Below, piece by piece: positions 1 to 8,781 of a DNA stretch of 64,000 nucleotides. A program made the position numbers and the translations under genes. Each line of letters begins with the position of its first letter. Position 1 is the first letter of the stretch. The notes under the pieces are model-generated. The model worked only from the letters and a program-made list of their open reading frames with translations. It was not told where the DNA came from and searched no databases. Origin of the DNA: Halosimplex litoreum (GTDB lineage Archaea > Halobacteriota > Halobacteria > Halobacteriales > Haloarculaceae); contig NZ_CP065856.1 in the NCBI RefSeq assembly GCF_016065055.1, positions 682,001 to 746,000 of the forward strand, given 5' to 3'.

Positions 1-1558
1 CGCGGCGTTCCAGCTCGGGCATGTCCATGGAGGCCTCGCCGTGCTGGATGGCCTCGACGATGTCCTCGCCGAGCGGCGTCACGGTGATGTAGAAGCGGTT
101 GTGGCGGTTCGGGGAGATGCCCTCGACCTCGCGCGAGTCGCCCTGGGGCGCTTCACGGAAGACGACGATCGGTTCGCCGGTGTTGATCGGGATGCCCTGG
201 TTGCGCTCGATACGCTGACCGATGACTTCGAGGTGGAGCTCACCCTGGCCGGAGATGAGGTGTTCGCCGGTGTCCTCGTTGATCTCGATCTGGATGGTCG
301 GGTCCTCCTTGGCGACCTGCTGGAGCGTCTCGATCAGCTTCGGCAGGTCGTCCATGTTCTGTGCCTCGACGGACTTCGTGATGACCGGCTCCGAGATGTG
401 TTCGATGGACTCGAAGGGCGTCATCTCGATGGACGAGACGGTCGAACCTGCGATTGCGTCGCGCAGGCCGGTGACGGCGGCGATGTTACCGGCGGGGACG
501 CGGTCGACTTCCTGGCGCTCGCCGCCCATGTAGATGCCGACCGACTGGATGCGGTTCCTGCCGGCGGTCCCGGAGACGTACAGCTCCTGGCCTTTCTCGA
601 TGGTACCCGAGAAGACGCGGCCGGCGGCGATCTCGCCGGCGTGGGGGTCGATCCCGATGTCGGTGACCATCAGGACGACCTCGCCGTCCTCGTCGACCAG
701 CTGCATCGTCTCGGCCACGTCGGACTCGGCGTCGCCGCGCCAGATACGCGGGATACGACGGGGCTGGGCGTCGATGGGGTTCGGGAAGTGCTCACAGACC
801 ATGTCGAGCACGACGTCCGAGAGCGGCGTCCGGTCGTGGAGCTCCTGGCGCTTGTCCGCGCGTTCGAGCTCCATGATCTCGCCGAAGTCCATGCCCGTCC
901 GCTGCATGGAGGGCATCGAGACGCCCCACTTGTACAGCGCCGAGCCGAAGCCGACGGTCCCCTCCTCGACGGAGACCGTCCAGTCCTCGTCGATGTCGTC
1001 CATCTCCTCGGTCATGCCGCGGATGAGCTCGTTCACGTCGCGGATGACGTCGAGCAGACGCTCTTGCATCTCCTCGGGGCCCTCCTGAAGCTCGGAGATC
1101 AGGCGGTCGACCTTGTTGATGAACAGGGTCGGCTTGACGCCCTCACGGAGCGCCTGTCGCAGGACGGTCTCGGTCTGGGGCATCGCGCCCTCGACCGCGT
1201 CGACGACCACGAGCGCGCCGTCGACGGCGCGCATCGCGCGGGTCACGTCACCGCCGAAGTCGACGTGGCCCGGCGTGTCGATGAGGTTGATGAGGTGGTT
1301 CGTGTCCTCGTACTCGTGGGTCATCGAGACGTTCGCCGCGTCGATGGTGATACCGCGTTCCTGCTCGTCCTCCTCGGTGTCCATCGCGAGCTGCTCGCCC
1401 GCGGTCTCGTCGGAGATCATGCCCGCACCGGCGAGCAGGTTGTCCGTCAGCGTCGTCTTCCCGTGGTCGACGTGCGCCGCGATGGCGATATTCCGGATCT
1501 GCTCCGGCTTGTCCATCAGTGTCTCGCATTCCTGTACGATTTTCTTACGTCGGCCCAT
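1..1558 (-). CDS. fusA: Translation elongation factor EF-2 (3' part missing)
   Basis: Ribosomal translocase GTPase, the archaeal/eukaryal EF-2. The 519 visible residues start [20 protein letters not shown]. They contain the P-loop AHVDHGKTT (about residues 28-36), the switch-I region with [12 protein letters not shown] and NKVD, then the domain II region. The gene runs off the left edge, so the C-terminal third with the diphthamide loop is not seen; the family is about 730 aa. The start at 1558 is the conserved archaeal N terminus. In many archaea fusA follows rps7 directly; here about 9 kb of unrelated genes separate them, so it probably has its own promoter. Confidence 0.97.
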   Translation of the reverse strand, partial: MGRRKKIVQECETLMDKPEQIRNIAIAAHVDHGKTTLTDNLLAGAGMISDETAGEQLAMDTEEDEQERGITIDAANVSMTHEYEDTNHLINLIDTPGHVDFGGDVTRAMRAVDGALVVVDAVEGAMPQTETVLRQALREGVKPTLFINKVDRLISELQEGPEEMQERLLDVIRDVNELIRGMTEEMDDIDEDWTVSVEEGTVGFGSALYKWGVSMPSMQRTGMDFGEIMELERADKRQELHDRTPLSDVVLDMVCEHFPNPIDAQPRRIPRIWRGDAESDVAETMQLVDEDGEVVLMVTDIGIDPHAGEIAAGRVFSGTIEKGQELYVSGTAGRNRIQSVGIYMGGERQEVDRVPAGNIAAVTGLRDAIAGSTVSSIEMTPFESIEHISEPVITKSVEAQNMDDLPKLIETLQQVAKEDPTIQIEINEDTGEHLISGQGELHLEVIGQRIERNQGIPINTGEPIVVFREAPQGDSREVEGISPNRHNRFYITVTPLGEDIVEAIQHGEASMDMPELERR

Positions 1559-1776
1559 TATACGGCCTTCTATCAATGGGGGCGTCAAAAGGGTGCTGTT
1601 TCCGTGTGACCGTGTCATCGACACGCGAACACGGAGGCTCGTCAGACGGTGACCGGCAGGGAGCCGTCTGGCGGTGTTTCCGTGTGCGGGGACAGCTGTC
1701 TCGATGGCGTCGGCAGCCGTGAATAATTCGACGCTTGTCGTAGTAAAATATATCCATTGTCGAATGAAACGGGCTG

Positions 1777-1893
1777 ATGATGAGCGAAGCCCGCTACAAA
1801 TGTCCCGAATGTGGGACAGAACTGAGCTACCAGACGACCAAGCACAACGGCTGTACCGGGTGCGGTTTCGTTCCGGCCCACGGCGCGGAGTAA
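1777..1893 (+). CDS. Small CPxCG-type zinc-finger microprotein
   Basis: A 38-codon ORF. It starts [19 protein letters not shown] and has a second pair at CTGCGF, giving a CPEC-x(14)-CTGC zinc-ribbon arrangement. Such tiny two-CxxC proteins are numerous in haloarchaea and mostly uncharacterised. An AT-rich stretch (aaaatatat, about 1745-1753) lies 25-30 nt upstream, consistent with a leaderless mRNA starting at one of the tandem ATGs (1777 or 1780). It sits between divergent fusA and an HExxH protein. Function unknown; zinc binding is inferred from the cysteines. Confidence 0.7.
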   Translation: MMSEARYKCPECGTELSYQTTKHNGCTGCGFVPAHGAE

Positions 1894-2062
1894 TCCGACC
1901 TGAGGCCGGAACCGACGCGTTCGACCAGCGACGAACGAGGTCGGTGGACGGTCTCGTCTCCACCTATTAGACCGATCCCGGCCACCGGCCCCGGAGAGTC
2001 GGGCGGCGGTCACGTGAAGTGCCCGCAAGAGTCATGCCCCAGTAACCCTTGCCTACGTGCGT

Positions 2063-2812
2063 ATGGACGTGCGAGTGCGCGGCCCCGGCCCGGACGGGCC
2101 GATTCTGGGGGCGCGCGACCTGTTCGAGACCGAACGGACGCTGAAGCGACCGGTCACCGTCGAGATCCGCGAAGACCCGGACGAACGGACACGCGTGAGC
2201 CACGACGAGGAGAGTCACCTGTTCGTCATCTCCCGGCAGGCGGCCACGTCGGCGATGGCGCGGGAACTCGCGCTCCACGAGTTCGCCCACATGCACCACT
2301 ACGAACGGGACCATCCCTCTCACACCCAGTCGATGGAGGAGGTCATCTTCCTCGCGCTCGCGGGTCGCTCCGTCGAGCGGCGCAAGCTCACTCACTGTTA
2401 CCAGATCGCCAACCACATGAAGGACATCTACGCCGACGACGTGTGGCTGGAGGTCGCCCCGGCCGACAAGCTGGTCGCCTTCCTCGAATCCAGTCTCGCG
2501 GCGGCCGTCGCGGACCGACCCCGTGATCGCCCGGCTTGGGACCGCCTCACTCCCGCGGCCGACCCGGACATCACTGCCGTCAACGCCGCGTTCGCGCTCG
2601 GACTGGTCGAACGCCACGATCTCGTCGACGACGACCACCGGATCTACGACCTGGCGCACGCGGCCGCACAGGACGCACCGGAGATCGACGTGGCGGCGTT
2701 CACCCGGCGGTTCCGAAATCTGGTACGCGACCCCGACGACAGCGAGTACCGGAAGGCGCTGGTGGACGTGACTCGCGCCTACGCGACCGGCAGCGAACGA
2801 GCGGCGGACTGA
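2063..2812 (+). CDS. HExxH-containing haloarchaeal protein (possibly DUF5781)
   Basis: About 249 aa, soluble, no signal peptide. The key motif is LHEFAHMHHYERD near residue 75, an HExxH zinc-protease signature followed by further His residues. A conserved family of this type is found in haloarchaea (I think DUF5781, not verified). Proteolytic activity is not established; the motif could be structural. Start chosen at ATG 2063; an in-frame GTG lies at 2057. The C-terminal half (residues about 150-249) is helical, acidic and without recognisable motifs. The following sugar-dehydrogenase gene is convergent. Confidence 0.75.
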   Translation: MDVRVRGPGPDGPILGARDLFETERTLKRPVTVEIREDPDERTRVSHDEESHLFVISRQAATSAMARELALHEFAHMHHYERDHPSHTQSMEEVIFLALAGRSVERRKLTHCYQIANHMKDIYADDVWLEVAPADKLVAFLESSLAAAVADRPRDRPAWDRLTPAADPDITAVNAAFALGLVERHDLVDDDHRIYDLAHAAAQDAPEIDVAAFTRRFRNLVRDPDDSEYRKALVDVTRAYATGSERAAD

Positions 2813-2859
2813 CCGGGAAAGGAAGCGACGGCGAACGGAACGGATCGCCGGCGAACGGT

Positions 2860-4332
2860 CTACGCCTGCGTCAGCCGCACCAGCACGTCGTCCCGCTCGC
2901 GGGGGAACTCGCCCTTCGCGCGGCCGTCGCGGTTGGAGGTGATGACGTAGACGTCGCCGTCGGGCGACTGTTCGACGTGACGGACGCGCCCGAGTTCGTT
3001 TTTCATCGTCGTGTGGACCGTCGCGGTGTAGGCCTGGTCCGACCAGTCGTCGGTCACCTGCGCGTAGGCGTTCTCGGCCGGCGGGAGCGTCCTCCCCTCC
3101 GGGGTGAGCGTCGTGATGATCAGCTGCTGGCTGACGAGCCCGCCGGTGACCATCCGGTTGCGCAGTGCGGGGACCGAATCGCCGGTGTAGAACAGCGACC
3201 CCGTGGGAGCGAAGCTCGTGGCGCCGGTGTTGAACAGCGGCGGGTGGAAACCGCTCCCGGGGTAGTCCTCGGGCTCGAACACCTCGTTCCAGCTGTAGTT
3301 GTCGCCGGGCACGAGGCGATTGATCTCGTCGCGACCCGTGGGACCGTGTTCGGAATTGACCGGCGTGCCGTCGGGCAGCCAGACGATCCCCTGGGGGTTG
3401 CGGTGGCCGTAGGTGAACACGCGCGGGTCGGCGCCGTCGCCGAGGTCGGGGTTCCCGGGCGCGGGATCGCCCGCGGGCGTCACCCGGAGGATCTTCCCGG
3501 CGAGGCTGCTCGGGTCCTGAGCGTCGTCGGGCTGGCCGCCGTCGCCGCAGGTGACCCAGAGGTAGTTGCGCGGGCCGAAGGTGATCCGCCCGCCGTTGTG
3601 GTAGCTGTTCGCCGGGATGCCGTCGACGACCGTCCCGACCGGCTCGCCCGGAGTCTCCGAATCGACGTCGAAGGCGGCCACCTTGTTGTATTTCGTTCGT
3701 TCGCCGCCCTCCGTGGTCGTGTAGGTGTAGTAGACGTAGATGCGCGCGGGGTCGGGGAACGTCGGATGGACGGCGACGCCGAGGGTGCCGCCTTCGCCGC
3801 CCTCGACCCACCAGGGCCGCTCGTCCGAGCCCGGTTCGATCGAGCCGGCGTCGATGGCCTCGGTCGGCTCGGCGACGGTACTGACGGTCTCGCCGTCGAA
3901 CCGCAGCACGCGTCCGACGCGTTCGGTGACGAACATGTCCCCGTCGGGGGCGAACGCGATGTCCCACGGGACCTCCAGGTTCTCCACGAGGACCTCGGTG
4001 CGGAGCGTCGCGTCGAGCGGCGAACTCGTCGGCGGCGCCCACTCGGGGTCGTAGCCGGACCACGACTCGAGCGGACGGCCGAGGACCGACTCCGGAGTGG
4101 TCGTGTCACCGGTCGACTCGCCCCCCGTGTCGCCGTCCGACCCGTCGCTGCCGTCCGAACCGCCGTCGCCGTCGTCGTTCCCGTCGCCCGGGTCGCTGCC
4201 GCCGTCGGTCGGCGTCGCGGTCTCGGTCGAACAACCCGCCAGGCCGGCGACGCCGGCGGCGGTCAGGGCGAGGAACCGTCGGCGCGACCGTCCCCGAGCG
4301 GCCGCGACGCGGTCCGTCGGATCGCTTTGCAT
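2860..4332 (-). CDS. PQQ-type glucose/sorbosone dehydrogenase-like lipoprotein
   Basis: 490 aa. The N terminus carries a twin-arginine signal (SRRRFLALTAAG) ending in the lipobox LAGC, so it is probably exported folded by Tat and lipid-anchored. A Gly/Asp/Ser-rich linker (residues about 35-75) precedes a six-bladed propeller of the soluble aldose dehydrogenase (GSDH/HHIP-like) family. Family hallmarks seen are VPWDIAFAPDGDMFVTER, NSYHNGGRITFGP, YGHRNPQGI, SEHGPTGRDEIN and GDNYSWNEV. The family oxidises aldoses with PQQ; cofactor use here is inferred and no PQQ synthesis genes are in the window. Stand-alone gene, convergent with the HExxH gene. Confidence 0.88.
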   Translation of the reverse strand: MQSDPTDRVAAARGRSRRRFLALTAAGVAGLAGCSTETATPTDGGSDPGDGNDDGDGGSDGSDGSDGDTGGESTGDTTTPESVLGRPLESWSGYDPEWAPPTSSPLDATLRTEVLVENLEVPWDIAFAPDGDMFVTERVGRVLRFDGETVSTVAEPTEAIDAGSIEPGSDERPWWVEGGEGGTLGVAVHPTFPDPARIYVYYTYTTTEGGERTKYNKVAAFDVDSETPGEPVGTVVDGIPANSYHNGGRITFGPRNYLWVTCGDGGQPDDAQDPSSLAGKILRVTPAGDPAPGNPDLGDGADPRVFTYGHRNPQGIVWLPDGTPVNSEHGPTGRDEINRLVPGDNYSWNEVFEPEDYPGSGFHPPLFNTGATSFAPTGSLFYTGDSVPALRNRMVTGGLVSQQLIITTLTPEGRTLPPAENAYAQVTDDWSDQAYTATVHTTMKNELGRVRHVEQSPDGDVYVITSNRDGRAKGEFPRERDDVLVRLTQA

Positions 4333-4437
4333 GTCCGATTCCTATTACCCGACCGGAATGAATCTTCCGGGACCCGAGACGGTGCGACCGGACCCCCGGG
4401 CGTGACCGACCCCGGCTCGGTCGCTTGGCTCCGGGCG

Positions 4438-4444
4438 TTTTATC
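4438..4444 (+). promoter_or_regulatory. TATA box of the quinone oxidoreductase gene
   Basis: TTTTATC centred about 27 nt before ATG 4468. The spacing fits a leaderless transcript starting at or next to the start codon. Confidence 0.5.
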
Positions 4445-4467
4445 AGCGACTCGGGAGTCCGTCAACC

Positions 4468-5442
4468 ATGAACTCAATCCAGGTTGACGAATCTGGCGGT
4501 CCGTCGGTGCTCTCGACGGCCGCTCGACCGGATCCCGAACGCGGTCCGGACGATTTCCTCGTCGACGTGGCGGCCGCCGGGGTCAACTTCGCCGACCTCG
4601 CCAAGCGTCGCGGCGCGTATCCCGGCGGACCGAAGCCGCCCTACACGCCCGGGATCGAGGTCGCCGGCCGCGTAGCCGAAGCGGACGCGGAGGCCGACTT
4701 CGCCGTCGGGGACCGGGTGATGGCCTACGTCCGTCGGGGCGGGTACGCCGAGCGCGTGACCGCCGACCCAGGGCGGACCTTCCGTGTGCCCGACGCGCTC
4801 TCGCTGGTCGAGGCCGCGGCCGTCCCGATCCAGTGGCTCACGGCCCACAACGCGCTGCTCGAGTGGGGCGGCCTCGCCGGCGACGACCGCGTGCTCGTCC
4901 TCGCGGGCGCGGGTGGTGTCGGGTCGGCCGCGGTCCAGCTGGCCGACAGCGCCGGCGCTGCGGTGCTCGCGACGGCGAGCACGGCCGAGAAACGGGCGTT
5001 CGCACGGAGTCTCGGCGCCGACCGCGCCATCGCCTACGCGGACGTCGACCTGGCCGACGCCGTCGAGGCGCACACCGGCGGCGCAGGCGTCGATCTCGTA
5101 CTCGACGGAGTCGGCGGGGGCGCCTTCGAGGCGAGCCTGAACGTGCTGGCACCGGGCGGCCGGGTCGTCACCTACGGTGTCGCCAGCGGCGAGGTGCCCA
5201 GCGTCTCGACGACTCGCCTGCTGTTCGAGAACCGGAGCGTCGTCGGCTACCACCTCGGCGAGGCGGCCGACCGCGAACCCGCTCGCGTGTTCGGCGCGAT
5301 GGCCGACGTACGCGAGCGGATCGCGGCCGGCGCGGTCGAGATCCACGTCGATCGGACGTTCCCGCTGGCCGCGGCGGCCGACGCCCACCGCTACGTCGCC
5401 GACCGCCGGACGACCGGGGCCGTCGTTCTGGAGACCCGATGA
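4468..5442 (+). CDS. NAD(P)H:quinone oxidoreductase, zinc-independent MDR family
   Basis: 324 aa, starts MNSIQVDESGGPSVL. Medium-chain reductase fold: N-terminal GroES-like domain (VNFADLAKRRGAYP, PYTPGIEVAGRV), then a Rossmann domain with LVLAGAGGVGSAAVQLAD (about residues 144-161). The catalytic and structural zinc Cys ligands of alcohol dehydrogenases are absent, typical of the QOR/zeta-crystallin branch, which reduces quinones or enones with NADPH. Leaderless start supported by a TATA box. Its TGA overlaps the ATG of the thiolase gene (ATGA), so the two are probably translationally coupled and may act on the same acyl or enoyl substrate; substrate unknown. Confidence 0.9.
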   Translation: MNSIQVDESGGPSVLSTAARPDPERGPDDFLVDVAAAGVNFADLAKRRGAYPGGPKPPYTPGIEVAGRVAEADAEADFAVGDRVMAYVRRGGYAERVTADPGRTFRVPDALSLVEAAAVPIQWLTAHNALLEWGGLAGDDRVLVLAGAGGVGSAAVQLADSAGAAVLATASTAEKRAFARSLGADRAIAYADVDLADAVEAHTGGAGVDLVLDGVGGGAFEASLNVLAPGGRVVTYGVASGEVPSVSTTRLLFENRSVVGYHLGEAADREPARVFGAMADVRERIAAGAVEIHVDRTFPLAAAADAHRYVADRRTTGAVVLETR

Positions 5443-6629
5443 GCGGCGCGACCCCACCCGCGAGCGACGGTCCAGCCGACCGCGAGGTCGCCGTCGCCGG
5501 CGCCGCGATGACGCGCTTTGGCGAGCGCGACGAGCGGCTGTTCGGCCTGCTCGTCGAGGCAGCGACCGGCTGTCTCAGAGAGGCGGGCGTGGATCCCACC
5601 GCCGTCGACGGCTGTTACGTCACCGAATCGGGCGGCAGCTACGACGGCGGACAGGGGCTCGCCGGACGACTGGCGGGCGACCTCGGGCTCGTGCCCGCCT
5701 ACGCAACCTGCATCGAGCAGACCTCGGCCGCGGGCGCCGCCGGTGTCCACGCCGCAGCCCGGGCCGTCCGCGCGGGCGCCTACGACTGTGCGCTCGTGGT
5801 CGGCGCCGAGAAGATGACCCACGCCCCCACCGAAGTCGTCACCGACCGCGTCTCGGCGGTCACCCACCCCGCCGCCCACCGCCACGGTGTCACCGTCCCC
5901 GCCTTCGCCGGGATGACCGCCCGTCGCTACCTCGATCGGTTCGACGCGCCCCGGGCGGCGCTGGCTCGCGTCGCGGTCAAGAACCACCGCCACGGACTGG
6001 CCAACCCGAAGGCCCACCTCCGGACGGCCGTCGACGTGGAGACCGTGCTGGACTCGCCGATCGTCGCCGACCCGCTCCGGCTGTACGACTTCTGTCCCAT
6101 CTCGGACGGCGCCGCGGCCGTCCTCGTCACCTCCCGGTCGTGGGCGCGCGAGCGCGGCCTCCCGCACGCAACCCTCGCCGGGGTCGCGGGGGCGACCGAC
6201 ACCCACGTCGTCCACGAGCGCCCGGACCTGACCACGCTCGGCGCAGTCGAAGAAGCCGGCGAGCGAGCCTTCGAGCAGGCCGGGGTCGCGCCCGGCGACG
6301 TCGACCTGCTGGAGGTCCACGACATGTTCACGATCCTCGAACTCCTTCAGCTCGAAGCGCTCGGATTCGCCGACCGCGGGACGGCCTGGCGGCTGGCCGA
6401 AGGGGGCGAGACCGCCCGGGACGGTCGGCTGCCGGTCAACACCTCCGGCGGCCTCAAGTCGAAAGGCCACCCGATAGCCGCATCGGGCATCGCGCAAGTC
6501 GTCGAGTGTTTCGAGCAACTGACCGACAGGGCGGGCGAGCGCCAGGTCGACGCCGACACCGCCGTCGCCTGCAACGTCGGCGGCTTCGGCAACTGCGCGA
6601 TAGTCTCAGTGCTCGAATCGACGGCGTGA
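5439..6629 (+). CDS. Thiolase-superfamily protein (SCP-x/acetyl-CoA acetyltransferase-like)
   Basis: 396 aa. Thiolase fold with an N-terminal half (VGAEKMTH around residue 121) and a C-terminal half with VHDMFTILELLQLEALG, SGGLKSKGHPIAASG and CNVGGFG. The GHP histidine and the second catalytic cysteine (CNVGG) are present. The position of the nucleophilic Cys, normally in a CASG motif, reads TSAAG, so Ser96 stands where Cys is expected. It may therefore not be a classical thiolase. The DUF35 OB-fold/zinc-ribbon partner often encoded beside archaeal thiolases is not adjacent. The 4-nt overlap with the upstream oxidoreductase suggests an operon. Confidence 0.85.
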   Translation: MSGATPPASDGPADREVAVAGAAMTRFGERDERLFGLLVEAATGCLREAGVDPTAVDGCYVTESGGSYDGGQGLAGRLAGDLGLVPAYATCIEQTSAAGAAGVHAAARAVRAGAYDCALVVGAEKMTHAPTEVVTDRVSAVTHPAAHRHGVTVPAFAGMTARRYLDRFDAPRAALARVAVKNHRHGLANPKAHLRTAVDVETVLDSPIVADPLRLYDFCPISDGAAAVLVTSRSWARERGLPHATLAGVAGATDTHVVHERPDLTTLGAVEEAGERAFEQAGVAPGDVDLLEVHDMFTILELLQLEALGFADRGTAWRLAEGGETARDGRLPVNTSGGLKSKGHPIAASGIAQVVECFEQLTDRAGERQVDADTAVACNVGGFGNCAIVSVLESTA

Positions 6630-6639
6630 CCGACGACCG

Positions 6640-7356
6640 TCAGGGGAGCAGTGCGAGCAACGGCGAAGCCGCCAGCGCCGCACCCAGCGCGGCCACCGGA
6701 TAGTCCCGCCGTCGGAAGGCCAGGCTCGGTAGAGTGGGATTCCAGGCGAAACACCGCGCCCGCAGCGCCAGCGTCAGTCGGTCGGCCCGCAGGAACGACC
6801 GCTGGAGGCCACGCGTGAGGATGCGCCGGACACGGTCCCGGAGCGGCCGGCGTCGTCCCGCCCTGGCGTGGACCGCCCGCCGGGTCGCTCGCAGGTCAGC
6901 CAGCACGACCGGGAACAGCCGGAACACGAGCCCGACGCCGACGCCGAACAGCCGACCGACTCTCCCCGGAACGAGCCGCTGGATCGCCGCCCGCGTCTCG
7001 CGGACGGGCGTCGTCCGCACGTAGACCGCACCGACGAAGACGACCGGGACGACCCGTGCTACCGACCGCAACGACTCGACCGCCGGCCCGACCCGGAACC
7101 ACGGGTCGCCCAGCGCCACGCCGCCGACCAGCGGCCCGACCGCGAGGAACAGGAAGACCGCCCAGTAGGCGCGAACCACCCGCAGTGGCGAGAGCCGACC
7201 CGCGGCCAGCGCGGCCAGAGCAACCGCCCCACCGACGGCGAACCCGCGGGCGGTCGGGTAGGCGACCACCGCGACCGCGAGGCCGAACTGGACGGCGAGT
7301 TTCGCCCGCGGGTCGAGCCCGTGGGCGAGCGAGTCGCCCGGCTCGTACGTCAGCAT
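6640..7356 (-). CDS. ECF transporter transmembrane subunit EcfT/BioN
   Basis: 238 aa membrane protein. Starts MLTYEPGDSLAHGLDPRAKL (the conserved EcfT N terminus), with TM helices about residues 24-60, 65-90 and 100-120 and near the C terminus. Two Ala-Arg-containing coupling motifs (HARAGRRR and LALRARCF) contact the ATPase in this family. It is the scaffold linking the S-component to the ATPases. It overlaps the ATPase gene by 7 nt and is last in the bioY-ecfA-ecfT operon, so biotin is the likely substrate. Confidence 0.88.
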   Translation of the reverse strand: MLTYEPGDSLAHGLDPRAKLAVQFGLAVAVVAYPTARGFAVGGAVALAALAAGRLSPLRVVRAYWAVFLFLAVGPLVGGVALGDPWFRVGPAVESLRSVARVVPVVFVGAVYVRTTPVRETRAAIQRLVPGRVGRLFGVGVGLVFRLFPVVLADLRATRRAVHARAGRRRPLRDRVRRILTRGLQRSFLRADRLTLALRARCFAWNPTLPSLAFRRRDYPVAALGAALAASPLLALLP

Positions 7357-8054
7357 CGCGGGTCGCGAACGCCCGCTTCGTCCAGTCGATCCAGCGCCCG
7401 CTCGGTCTCGGCGTCCAGCACCACGCGGCCGTCGCCCATCCCGACGACGCGGTCGACCAGATCGACCACGTCGCGAAGGTCGTGGGTGACGACGACGAGT
7501 CCGGTCCCCGAGGCGCTCAGCGACCGCAGGTGTTCGAGCACCGACTCGCAGGTCGAACGGTCGAGGCCGACCAGCGGCTCGTCCAGCACGAGGTGGTCGG
7601 GCTCCATCGCCAGCGCGCCCGCGACGGCGACCCTCGCCTGTTCGCCGCCGGAGAGGCGGTCGATCCGCTCGTCGCCGCGGCCGGCCATCTCGACCGCCGC
7701 CAGCGCCTCGTCGACCCGCCGGTCGATCTCGGTCCGATCGAGCCCGAGGTTCTCCGGGCCGAACGCCACGTCGGCGCCGACCGTGCCAGCGACGAACTGG
7801 TCGCGGGGGTTCTGGAACACCATCCCCACGCGCGTCCGAGCGTACACCGGCTCCTCGGTCACGTCCCGACCGTCCACGCGGACGCTCCCCTCGTCGGGCT
7901 CCAGCAGCGCGTCGAAGTGGCGAACGAGCGTCGTCTTGCCGCTGCCGTTGGCGCCGACGACCGCGACGGCCTCGCCGTCGTCGATCGTGAGCGAGACGTC
8001 GTCGACGGCCGCGGTCTCGTCGTAGCGGTGGACGAGTCCGTCGGTCTCGATCAT
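7350..8054 (-). CDS. ECF transporter ATP-binding subunit EcfA/BioM
   Basis: 234 aa ABC ATPase. Walker A GANGSGKTT (about residues 34-42), Q-loop VFQNPRDQ, signature LSGGEQ, Walker B HLVLDEP and switch VVVTHD are all present. Start MIETDGLVHRYDE at 8054 overlaps the 3' end of bioY by 4 nt. A single ATPase gene here implies a homodimeric module as in BioMNY, rather than the two-ATPase EcfAA' type. It powers vitamin (probably biotin) uptake together with the neighbouring EcfT and BioY. Confidence 0.92.
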   Translation of the reverse strand: MIETDGLVHRYDETAAVDDVSLTIDDGEAVAVVGANGSGKTTLVRHFDALLEPDEGSVRVDGRDVTEEPVYARTRVGMVFQNPRDQFVAGTVGADVAFGPENLGLDRTEIDRRVDEALAAVEMAGRGDERIDRLSGGEQARVAVAGALAMEPDHLVLDEPLVGLDRSTCESVLEHLRSLSASGTGLVVVTHDLRDVVDLVDRVVGMGDGRVVLDAETERALDRLDEAGVRDPRC

Positions 8055-8632
8055 TCCCGGAGCGCGACGGCGCCGCCCTCGACGACGGCGACCGTGACGA
8101 ACACTTTCACCACGTCCGGCACGGCGAACGGTGCCATGATCCCGGCCGCCGCGCCGACGGAGATTCCCAGTACCTCGGCCATCCACGGCACGCCGACGGC
8201 GTAGACGACGGCCAGGCCGGCGAACACCGCCAGCAGTTCCACCGCCGTCGATAGTTCCGACAGCGGCCGCGCCTCGGTCCCGCGATGGGCGACCGCGCCC
8301 ACGACGACCGCCGACAGCGCGAACCCGACGAGGAAGCCGCCGGTCCGCCCCGCGAAGTGGCCGATCCCCGCCGCGCCGTTGGAGAACACCGGCGCTCCGG
8401 CCGTCCCAGCGGCGAGGTACAGCGCCATCGCGAACCCGCCCCACAGCGGCCCGAGCAGCAGGCCAGCGAAGAAGGGACCGAACGGCTGCAGCGAGAACGG
8501 CACCCCGACGCTGGGGATCGGGATAGATAGCTGCGCGAGCGCCGCCGTCAGCGCCGCCAACACCGCCGCCCCCGCCAGGTTCCGCACCGTCTCGTCACCC
8601 ACCAGCTCGACCGATTCGTACTCCTCTGCCAT
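8051..8632 (-). CDS. bioY: Biotin transporter S-component BioY
   Basis: 193 aa, six predicted TM segments. BioY hallmarks: IPIPSVGVPFSLQPFGPFFAGLLLGP, a GxxxG-rich segment, YLAAGTAGAPVFSNGAAGIGH and GRTGGFLVGF. It binds biotin in the membrane and docks on EcfT. First gene of bioY-ecfA-ecfT. A Shine-Dalgarno-like GGGAGG precedes the ATG, and a TATTTA element lies about 26 nt upstream. No biotin synthesis or birA gene is in the window. Confidence 0.92.
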   Translation of the reverse strand: MAEEYESVELVGDETVRNLAGAAVLAALTAALAQLSIPIPSVGVPFSLQPFGPFFAGLLLGPLWGGFAMALYLAAGTAGAPVFSNGAAGIGHFAGRTGGFLVGFALSAVVVGAVAHRGTEARPLSELSTAVELLAVFAGLAVVYAVGVPWMAEVLGISVGAAAGIMAPFAVPDVVKVFVTVAVVEGGAVALRE

Positions 8633-8694
8633 GCTCCTCCCTGCACCGTCAACCGGTAAATAGCCACTGGTAGACGAGGTCGGACGGTCGGTAC

Positions 8695-8742
8695 CGGTCG
8701 CGTCCGCCGCCGGTCGCGTCCGCCGCCGGTCGCGTCCGCCGC
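8695..8742. repeat. Three tandem copies of a 16-bp unit between bioY and an aldo/keto reductase
   Basis: The unit cggtcgcgtccgccgc occurs three times head to tail at 8695-8710, 8711-8726 and 8727-8742, in the shared upstream region of two divergent genes. It ends 8 bp before the TATA box of the aldo/keto reductase. It could be a regulator site or simple slippage. Confidence 0.75.
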
Positions 8743-8750
8743 CAACCGGG

Positions 8751-8757
8751 GATTTAC
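8751..8757 (+). promoter_or_regulatory. TATA box of the aldo/keto reductase gene
   Basis: GATTTAC about 28 nt before ATG 8782; the spacing fits a leaderless transcript. Confidence 0.5.
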
Positions 8758-8781
8758 CTCCCGGCAGTTCGCAGTCGGCTC

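Noticed and set aside
41-1609. Long + strand ORF opposite fusA (522 aa)
   Set aside because: Antisense shadow of EF-2; composition is Asp/Val/Leu repeats typical of reverse frames in GC-rich genes, with no family motifs.
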